Assembly (NCBI GenBank): GCA_003662535.1
Contig: QMYG01000014.1
Span: 1 to 10,386 of the forward strand
Direction of reading: 5' to 3'
From: Candidatus Bathyarchaeota archaeon
Lineage (GTDB): Archaea > Thermoproteota > Bathyarchaeia > EX4484-135 > B24-G1
DNA: 10,386 nt
Below the pieces are notes generated by a model. The model did not search any database, was not told the origin of the DNA, and saw nothing but the letters and a program-made list of their open reading frames with translations. Below, in pieces: positions 5,852-10,386 of this stretch (positions within the stretch are counted from its first letter, which is position 1; each line of letters opens with the position of its first letter). Made by a program: the position numbers and the translations under genes.

Positions 5852-6667
5852 CTACACGGGGACCCAAAGCCTCTTAAGGACGAATAGCCTGAGCAGTATG
5901 CACGTTATTACGCCTATTAGGAGTATGGTGCAGACTATGTAGTCCGTTTTTGTGAATTTTAGGTCGTGGTACCACGTTCTGTCTTTGTAGACTCCGAAGC
6001 ATCTCAGGTCCATTGCGTCTGCTATGAGTTCTGCCCTGTTTATGCTGTCCATGACCATCGGAATCATGACTGGTAGGGCTGCCTTAAGTCTACCTACTAG
6101 GCCTCCTTGGGGCCTGTCCATCTCGAAGCCCCTCGCCCTCTGCGCATTCTTTATGATTTCGTAGTCGAGGGCTAGCGTCGGCAAGTATCTTAGGGCGATG
6201 TTCATCACATAGGCTAACTTATACGGGATTTTCAGCTTAGCTAGAGCCACACTCATTTTCGTTGGGTGCGTCGTCATGATGAAGACCGTAGCCGCTGGGA
6301 ATATCGCTAAGTATCTGAGGGCTACAGTAGCGCTGTAGATTAGGGCTTCTAGGCTGATTTTTATCCAGCCCCACTGATAGACGATGTGGTAGGGTTTTCC
6401 AGCTATTCCCGGGTAGAAGGCGTTGGTTGCGAAGGAGAAGAAGGCGATGAATATGAGCATGGGGATTAGGAGTTTTCCTACCTCTTTCATCGGGGTCTTC
6501 GCCAAGGGCCAGAGCATGGCTGAGGAGACGAAGAGTATAGCGAGGACACGCATGTCTAGGAGTGAGAGGGCCATAACTAGGTAGGCGAAGACCATGAAAA
6601 GTTTGGTTCTTACATCTAACCTGTGTATGAGTGAGTCCCCGTGTATGTATTTGAAGGAGACTAGCAA
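5852..6667 (-). CDS. ecfT: ECF transporter transmembrane subunit EcfT
   Basis: A 271-residue EcfT (CbiQ-family) coupling subunit, the membrane scaffold that links the S component to the two ATPase domains. It has the typical N-terminal HRLDVRTKL (15-23), four to six hydrophobic segments (about 24-50, 65-82, 105-131, 150-165, 243-265) and a cytoplasmic coupling region. The first coupling helix motif is AQRARGF (175-181), a normal Ala-Arg-Gly. The second is DAMDLRCFG (217-225), where Leu-Arg-Cys replaces Ala-Arg-Gly but keeps the arginine (Arg222) that contacts the ATPase. The start is TTG 6667, the first start codon after the in-frame TAA that ends the S-component gene 12 bases upstream. AGGTAAGGGG across that stop may serve as ribosome-binding sequence. 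Translation of ecfT is probably coupled to ecfS. Confidence 0.95.
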   Translation of the reverse strand: MLVSFKYIHGDSLIHRLDVRTKLFMVFAYLVMALSLLDMRVLAILFVSSAMLWPLAKTPMKEVGKLLIPMLIFIAFFSFATNAFYPGIAGKPYHIVYQWGWIKISLEALIYSATVALRYLAIFPAATVFIMTTHPTKMSVALAKLKIPYKLAYVMNIALRYLPTLALDYEIIKNAQRARGFEMDRPQGGLVGRLKAALPVMIPMVMDSINRAELIADAMDLRCFGVYKDRTWYHDLKFTKTDYIVCTILLIGVITCILLRLFVLKRLWVPV

Positions 6668-6691
6668 GCTCTCAGCCCCTTACCTGAGCTT
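6666..6691 (-). promoter_or_regulatory. Hairpin enclosing ecfS stop and ecfT start
   Basis: AAGCT (6666-6670) pairs with AGCTT (6687-6691), and CAG (6673-6675) with CTG (6684-6686), leaving a two-base CT bulge. The eight-base loop (mRNA GTAAGGGG) holds the ecfS stop codon and the G-rich putative ribosome-binding sequence, and two bases of the ecfT TTG start lie in the stem. A ribosome finishing ecfS would open it, which would couple ecfT translation to ecfS. Structure seen by eye; function inferred. Confidence 0.35.
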
Positions 6692-7204
6692 AAAGGCCTG
6701 ATAGGCCTTTAGGAGCGCCGGCGTCAGTATCAGGCCGAAGATTGCGTCTGAAGCAGCTCCCGGGAAGGCCCAAGCGTAGATTGCGACCTCGAAGGGGACT
6801 CCCATCGCCACGTCCACGAAGCCTGCGAAGAAGCAGCCAACGAAGCTTCCGATGACGGATAGAATCGCTGCCATAGCGTAGTCTATGCCTTTCTCGTAGT
6901 TGCCCTTGTTCTTCAGCCACCAAAGTCCAGAAATCAGGCCTATTATGCCGACGCCGACGTCCCACTCCCACCAGAACTCACCCCAAGTGAAGTCGCAGAG
7001 GAGGTTGCCGATGGCGCCGGCGACGAAGCCTACGTGAGGCCCGAAGGCTGCCCCGAAGAAGGTTACTATGGCGATGGCTGGCCTCAGGCTCATACCTGCT
7101 ATCGGGATGAAGTAGGTTACGGCTGCGAAGACGGCGTACATGGCGGCGCCAAGCCCCATGAGGACCACGTCTAGCGTAGACAGTCTAAAGCCGTTTTTCC
7201 CCAT
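6680..7204 (-). CDS. ECF transporter S component, substrate unknown
   Basis: A 174-residue integral membrane protein with about six hydrophobic segments (roughly 11-33, 39-59, 60-70, 83-97, 108-133, 139-165), the size and layout of ECF substrate-binding (S) subunits. Small-residue-rich helices such as MGLGAAMYAVFAA (16-28) fit the AxxxA surface by which S components dock to EcfT. FFGAAFGPHVGFVAGAIGN (49-67) is followed by an aromatic and acidic loop, DFTWGEFWWEWDVGVG (71-86), a plausible substrate-binding region. I cannot match it to BioY, RibU, ThiT, FolT, CbiM or another named class. The start is ATG 7204, with GGAGG 11 bases upstream and 41 bases after the ecfA stop. No riboswitch-like leader or biosynthetic gene points to the vitamin. 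The order ATPase, S, T on one strand makes a dedicated transporter. Confidence 0.9.
   Translation of the reverse strand: MGKNGFRLSTLDVVLMGLGAAMYAVFAAVTYFIPIAGMSLRPAIAIVTFFGAAFGPHVGFVAGAIGNLLCDFTWGEFWWEWDVGVGIIGLISGLWWLKNKGNYEKGIDYAMAAILSVIGSFVGCFFAGFVDVAMGVPFEVAIYAWAFPGAASDAIFGLILTPALLKAYQAFKLR
6691..6711 (-). repeat. Perfect 9-bp inverted repeat in the end of ecfS
   Basis: TAAAGGCCT (6691-6699) and AGGCCTTTA (6703-6711) are perfect reverse complements around a three-base spacer. In the mRNA this is a tight hairpin in the last codons of ecfS, 24 bases before the ecfT start, directly abutting a second hairpin (6666-6691). It could pause ribosomes, protect an mRNA end or set the S:T ratio. Confidence 0.5.
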
Positions 7205-7245
7205 TTCTCTCAGGTCCTCCGTTAGTGGGTTGTTTGGGCGTCTAT

Positions 7246-8943
7246 TTAACTTTTTATGAGTAGTGTTTGAAGGTCTTGGCTTGTTATGGCTAGTGGTGGT
7301 AGGTTTAGCGCCTTCATCAGCCTAGTTATGCTTGTTGGTTTCAGCCTCGCCTTTTTGAGGAGCGGCTCATCTGCTAGGACTTTCTGTGTCGGTCCGTCGG
7401 CTATTATTTTCCCGTCTACCATTATTATTGCTCTCTGGCAGTATTCGATGGCGAGGTTCACGTTGTGCGTGATTATCACAATCGTGTAGCCCTTCTCCCT
7501 CAGCCTCTTTATATAGCTCATGAAGGCCTCCGAGTGTCTGTGGTCCTGGCCTACTGTGGGTTCGTCGAAGAAGAGGAGGCGTGGGTTCATGGATAGCGCC
7601 GCCGCAATGCAGACACGCTTCCTCTCCCCCATGCTTAGGGAGAGCGGGTGTCTACCGCTATACCTCTTCAAATCGCATATCTGCATCGCCTGCTCCACAA
7701 ACCTCTCGATTTCCTCCTCGCTGTAGCCCAGATTCTTCGGCCCAAAGGCTATCTCCTCTTCCACGCTGTTCTTAAAGAGCATGTGGTTCGGGTTCTGAAA
7801 GATTATACCAACAGTTCTGGCGAGCTGGGCTACAGTCGCATCCCTCGTGTCCACACCGTCTACCAACACCCTCCCCCTAGTCGGCTTCAGGATGCCTATG
7901 CTAAGCAGAGAGAGCGTAGACTTGCCAGCCCCGTTAGGGCCCATCAACGCCACAACCTCGCCCGGATAAATCTTCAAGTCCACACCCCTAATCGCCTTCA
8001 CACCCGTCGGGTAGACGTAGTGAACATCCCTAAACTCAAGAATCGGCTTTCTGTCAGGCTTTTCAGGGGGAACTCCGAGCTTCCCTTCAATTCGGGCCCT
8101 AACTGAGCCTTTCAGCCTCGACGCCGTTTCCTCCACGCTGAGGGGTAGTGGGCCCTCCCATAGGCCCCGTTTCTTCAGTTGATAAGCGACCTCAGCATAG
8201 AGGGGGAGCCTAATCCCTGTCTTCACGAGCAGGTCGGCACGCTCCATAATGTCCTCGGGAGTCCCGTAGGCGACAACCCTCCCATCGCTCATCACAGCTA
8301 TCTTATCCACGCCCTTCTCCAGAACCTGCTCAAACCTATGCTCCACAATGACAATGGTCTTCCCATACTCCTTGTTCAACATGTCCATGAAGTCGAGAAT
8401 CTCATCTGCACTTGCTGGGTCTAGGTTCGCCAGAGGCTCGTCGAACAGTATCACGCTAGGCCTCATAGCCAAGACCCCGGCTAGGGCGACCTTCTGCTTT
8501 TGCCCACCCGACATCTCGTGTGGCGCACGCTGCTCCATGCCCGTGAGGCCGACGACGCTGAGGCTCTCCGCAACCAGCCTACGCATCTCCTCTCTGGAAA
8601 AGCGCAGGTTCTCCAGCCCGAAGGCAACGTCCTCCTCGACCGAGATGCCAACAAACTGGCTTTCTGGGTCCTGAAGAACTGTGCCAACCTTGAGCGAAAT
8701 CTTGTGTATTGGAGTCTCTGCGACATTCTCCCCGAACACCTTGACGGTTCCTAGCAGCTCTCCCCGATACCTGTGTGGAATCAGCCCATTTATGCATCTA
8801 AGGAGGGTCGTCTTCCCACACCCGCTCGGCCCAAGAATCAGGAGCTTTTCACCCTCATTAACCACCAAATCTACATTTTTTAAAGCGAAAACCTCGCTCT
8901 CAACATAGCGAAACGAGAGGCCCTTAATCTCGATAGCCTTCAT
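7246..8943 (-). CDS. ecfA: Fused double-ATPase subunit of ECF transporter
   Basis: A 565-residue protein made of two ABC ATPase domains in one chain, replacing separate EcfA1 and EcfA2. Domain 1: Walker A GPSGCGKT (38-45), Q-loop Gln91, signature MSGGQKQ (144-150), Walker B VILFDEP (164-170) with Glu169, switch His202. Domain 2: Walker A GPNGAGKS (335-342), Gln383, signature LSMGERKR (436-443), Walker B LLFFDEP (456-462) with Glu461, His493. Residues 230-300 form a linker. All ATPase residues are present in both halves. The second signature has Met for the first Gly and Glu for Gln. It powers uptake of the substrate bound by the adjacent S component. ATG 8943 is preferred over an upstream TTG at 8982 because GGAGAAGGA lies six bases before it and the TATA-like box at 8985-8995 predicts transcription starting near 8963, inside the longer version. 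It is the first gene of the ECF operon. Confidence 0.96.
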   Translation of the reverse strand: MKAIEIKGLSFRYVESEVFALKNVDLVVNEGEKLLILGPSGCGKTTLLRCINGLIPHRYRGELLGTVKVFGENVAETPIHKISLKVGTVLQDPESQFVGISVEEDVAFGLENLRFSREEMRRLVAESLSVVGLTGMEQRAPHEMSGGQKQKVALAGVLAMRPSVILFDEPLANLDPASADEILDFMDMLNKEYGKTIVIVEHRFEQVLEKGVDKIAVMSDGRVVAYGTPEDIMERADLLVKTGIRLPLYAEVAYQLKKRGLWEGPLPLSVEETASRLKGSVRARIEGKLGVPPEKPDRKPILEFRDVHYVYPTGVKAIRGVDLKIYPGEVVALMGPNGAGKSTLSLLSIGILKPTRGRVLVDGVDTRDATVAQLARTVGIIFQNPNHMLFKNSVEEEIAFGPKNLGYSEEEIERFVEQAMQICDLKRYSGRHPLSLSMGERKRVCIAAALSMNPRLLFFDEPTVGQDHRHSEAFMSYIKRLREKGYTIVIITHNVNLAIEYCQRAIIMVDGKIIADGPTQKVLADEPLLKKARLKPTSITRLMKALNLPPLAITSQDLQTLLIKS

Positions 8944-8949
8944 GCGCCG

Positions 8950-8958
8950 TCCTTCTCC
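8950..8958 (-). promoter_or_regulatory. Ribosome-binding site deciding ecfA start
   Basis: GGAGAAGGA on the - strand, six bases before ATG 8943. It fixes the start of the ATPase at 8943 rather than at TTG 8982. Confidence 0.6.
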
Positions 8959-8984
8959 AGCACACCATGAAGCACGAAACAACC

Positions 8985-8995
8985 TTTAAAAAATT
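8985..8995 (-). promoter_or_regulatory. TATA-like box of the ECF operon
   Basis: The - strand reads AATTTTTTAAA, with transcription expected near 8963 and a leader of about 20 bases holding the ecfA ribosome-binding site. The whole upstream gap is 66 bases, too short for a usual vitamin riboswitch. Confidence 0.5.
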
Positions 8996-9009
8996 TCACC
9001 ACTCCCTGC

Positions 9010-9390
9010 TCAATTTCTATTCTTCGGATTCTCCCTAGAAATCAGGTGAAACCTTATTACGCTCACAGGAGTTGCTGAGTCTAGCTCTCCGTAGTGCTTT
9101 CTTAGTGCCCTTCGAAGCTCTTTGAGGCTGCGGAATCCCTCGTGTTTGACATCTTCCATGTCGAGTTCTGAGAGCTTTTTTCGTCTAACTGAGGTTATTT
9201 TTGCGATTCCGAGGCGTTCCCCGCCTGCGATGATTAGTGCTTTGTCCCCGGCCTTCAGCTTTGTTTTTAGTCGTATTGTGCAGGTTTTTCTTCCGGAAAG
9301 AATTGCGTTTTTATATTCTTTGCTGAAATTCAGCGTCTTCTGCCTCTGAGGCATCATCGGGCCCCGTAAAATTGCAGGCTTTCCAATCAT
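9010..9390 (-). CDS. ASCH-domain protein, possible ac4C amidohydrolase
   Basis: A 126-residue protein that is almost wholly an ASCH domain (PUA-like beta barrel): TLNFSKEYKNAILSGRKTCT (19-38) followed by IRLK, LKAGDKALI (45-53), and HEGFRSLKELRRAL (83-96), ending in VSVIRFHLI. In bacterial YqfB, a small ASCH enzyme that hydrolyses N4-acetylcytidine to cytidine and acetate, I recall Lys21, Thr24 and Glu74 as the active site. The matching positions here are Lys35, Thr38 and Glu84. ASCH domains may instead only bind RNA, so the enzyme call is inference. The gene starts six bases after the stop of tmcA, the enzyme that makes N4-acetylcytidine, which supports a link. ATG 9390 is used, but ATGs at 9357 or 9354 fit better the length of related proteins and a TATATG box overlapping 9390; the first 11-12 residues may not be translated. 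Confidence 0.88.
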   Translation of the reverse strand: MIGKPAILRGPMMPQRQKTLNFSKEYKNAILSGRKTCTIRLKTKLKAGDKALIIAGGERLGIAKITSVRRKKLSELDMEDVKHEGFRSLKELRRALRKHYGELDSATPVSVIRFHLISRENPKNRN

Positions 9391-9396
9391 ATAAGA

Positions 9397-10386
9397 TTAC
9401 CGCTCCATCAGCCAGTTCTCGTAAATGAGCGTAATTACTTCACGTAGACGGCGTGCGACGCCGCGGCCCAACAACTTAGCCACCTCGCTCCAGCTCTTGC
9501 CTTGAAGGCACTTAGCCACCAGTAGGCAGCCGTCCTCCTTCGTGAGCTCGACGGTCCTGTAGCCTGCCTCGAGGAAGTATTTCTTTGCTAGGAGCCTTAG
9601 GGCGTCGGCTGACGCTTCGTAGACCATACGTCCATCCACGTAGAGCTTGAGCCTCATGCGTTCTATGCGGCCCAGCTTAAGCGGTGAAACCCCGTTTCCC
9701 GGGCTGAGGAGCAGGTAGGCGATTTCAGGCTCTAGGTAGTAGTAGACATCCGAGAGGGTCTCTGCCAGCTTCACCTTAAACAGTGCATTCAGACGGTCTA
9801 CGAGGCTCTTAGCCTTACTAGACAGAGGCTTCACGACGATGACGCTGTATTCGCCGGACACGGGGTTCCTTTCTGGGCTTATGTGGACGGGTGTGAAGCC
9901 GTTTTTAATCCAGAAATGTAGAAGCTGCTCCGATGCCCCGAAGCTGGAGCCAACCCAGTCCAGCTTAAGGGCCTCGGCCTCCTCGCATACGTGCTTGAGC
10001 GCTTTGGAGCCTAGGCCCCTATCCATGAGTTCCGGGTGAACCGCTATTCTTACGATTCTGAAGCCACGCAGTCTACCTATGCGCTTCAGGTAGTAGTGGC
10101 GGAGCAGGACGTTCGGTATCAGGTGTCCGTGTATTCTGCAGCCTTCATAGATGGAGGCATCTATGAGCCTCTTCGCTAGGCCCCCCTCAACGGAGAGCTG
10201 TAGAGCTGCGACAACCTTTCCATTCGGCAGTTTTAGGGCTCTTGCGGTGTGGTGGGGTGCGTCAGCCAATATCGCTAAGTCGTCCGGCCTGTTTCTGTAG
10301 TGCGCCAGGACGTAGATGCCGATGAAGTCCCTCAGCTCCTCTTCGCCTTCGCCGCCGAACCAGTAGTCTAGGTCTGGGGTGTAGTA
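9397..10386 (-). CDS. tmcA: tRNA(Met) cytidine acetyltransferase TmcA, C-terminal part
   Basis: The C-terminal 329 residues of TmcA; the N-terminal part lies beyond the right edge of the window and the frame is open through base 10386. TmcA uses acetyl-CoA and ATP to make N4-acetylcytidine at the wobble C34 of elongator tRNA(Met), and in some thermophilic archaea also at many rRNA sites. The missing N-terminal part should hold the RecD-like helicase/ATPase module. Present here are the GNAT domain and RNA-binding tail: IYVLAHYRNRPDDLAILADA (26-45), EGCRIHGHLIP (81-91), the acetyl-CoA-binding RIVRIAVHPELMDRGLGSKA (110-129), and VGSSFGASEQLLHFWIKNGF (145-164). A basic C-terminal helix, LGRGVARRLREVI, ends the protein. 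An internal TTG at 10269 is not a start because the homology runs upstream of it. The ASCH gene follows six bases after the stop, suggesting one transcript. Confidence 0.93.
   Translation of the reverse strand, partial: YYTPDLDYWFGGEGEEELRDFIGIYVLAHYRNRPDDLAILADAPHHTARALKLPNGKVVAALQLSVEGGLAKRLIDASIYEGCRIHGHLIPNVLLRHYYLKRIGRLRGFRIVRIAVHPELMDRGLGSKALKHVCEEAEALKLDWVGSSFGASEQLLHFWIKNGFTPVHISPERNPVSGEYSVIVVKPLSSKAKSLVDRLNALFKVKLAETLSDVYYYLEPEIAYLLLSPGNGVSPLKLGRIERMRLKLYVDGRMVYEASADALRLLAKKYFLEAGYRTVELTKEDGCLLVAKCLQGKSWSEVAKLLGRGVARRLREVITLIYENWLMER

Noticed and set aside
6665..6682. Natural S-T fusion by stop readthrough, since ecfS and ecfT share a frame
   Set aside because: A stop, a G-rich ribosome-binding sequence and a TTG start in the right place make separate translation more likely. 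No recoding signal beyond the hairpins is seen.
7648..8106. A 152-codon + strand frame opposite the ATPase gene
   Set aside because: It is antisense to conserved ABC domain 2 and the linker, and its composition is unlike the real proteins here.
8944..8982. Longer N-terminus for the ATPase starting at TTG 8982
   Set aside because: The predicted transcript start lies inside it, the added residues are not ABC-like, and a strong ribosome-binding site precedes ATG 8943.
8944..9009. A vitamin riboswitch ahead of the ECF operon
   Set aside because: Only 66 bases separate the genes, and the TATA box and ribosome-binding site leave a leader of about 20 bases, too short for known riboswitches.
1..10386. 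tRNA or rRNA genes, CRISPR arrays, insertion sequences, attachment sites
   Set aside because: The intergenic gaps are 6-124 bases. None contains a cloverleaf-like sequence, spaced direct repeats or transposase remnants that I could see.

Overview
The window looks like a piece of chromosome from a thermophilic archaeon, probably of the Thermoproteota/TACK side. This is inferred from gene content and signals, not from a marker tree. Supporting observations: an archaeal-type TmcA tRNA acetyltransferase, a bifunctional phosphoglucose/phosphomannose isomerase, a zinc-dependent deacetylase of the HDAC fold, frequent AGG/AGA and ATA codons, TTG and GTG starts, and AT-rich TATA-like boxes about 25-28 bases upstream of several starts, some implying leaderless mRNAs. 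There is no rRNA, tRNA, CRISPR array or mobile element, and no gene-free stretch over 130 bases.

Layout. (1) Bases 1-201 are the 3' end of an unrecognised + strand gene, overlapping tail to tail with a CPBP-family intramembrane protease on the - strand (188-955). (2) Bases 1059-1373 encode a small two-helix membrane protein, followed by a YbjQ/UPF0145-type gene (1422-1761) that needs a +1 frameshift near 1526-1530 to be read whole. (3) Three - strand genes lie in transcription order: phosphoglucose/phosphomannose isomerase (5287-4142), HDAC-fold deacetylase (4089-3010) and DUF362/ferredoxin protein (2956-1772). They are separated by 52-53 bases and each has its own TATA-like box. (4) A 49-residue zinc-ribbon protein (5412-5561, +) diverges from the isomerase and ends in front of a hairpin-T-run. 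(5) A complete - strand energy-coupling-factor (ECF) vitamin-type transporter operon: fused double ATPase EcfA (8943-7246), S component (7204-6680), EcfT (6667-5852) and a 69-residue membrane protein (5828-5619). (6) The - strand tmcA gene enters from the right edge (10386-9397, 5' end outside the window) and is followed six bases later by an ASCH-domain gene (9390-9010).

How the genes work together. The ECF genes make one importer: EcfA hydrolyses ATP, EcfT couples, and the S component binds a substrate that cannot be named from sequence. TmcA writes N4-acetylcytidine on RNA. The ASCH protein beside it keeps the Lys-Thr-Glu residues I recall as the active site of bacterial YqfB, an N4-acetylcytidine amidohydrolase, so the pair may be an ac4C maker and an ac4C hydrolase or salvage enzyme. 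That is the most interesting functional hypothesis here. Other points worth a look are the frameshifted YbjQ gene, tandem hairpins that enclose the ecfS stop and the ecfT ribosome-binding region, an irregular second iron-sulfur motif in the DUF362 protein, and a marked excess of the hexamer GTAGAC/GTCTAC.
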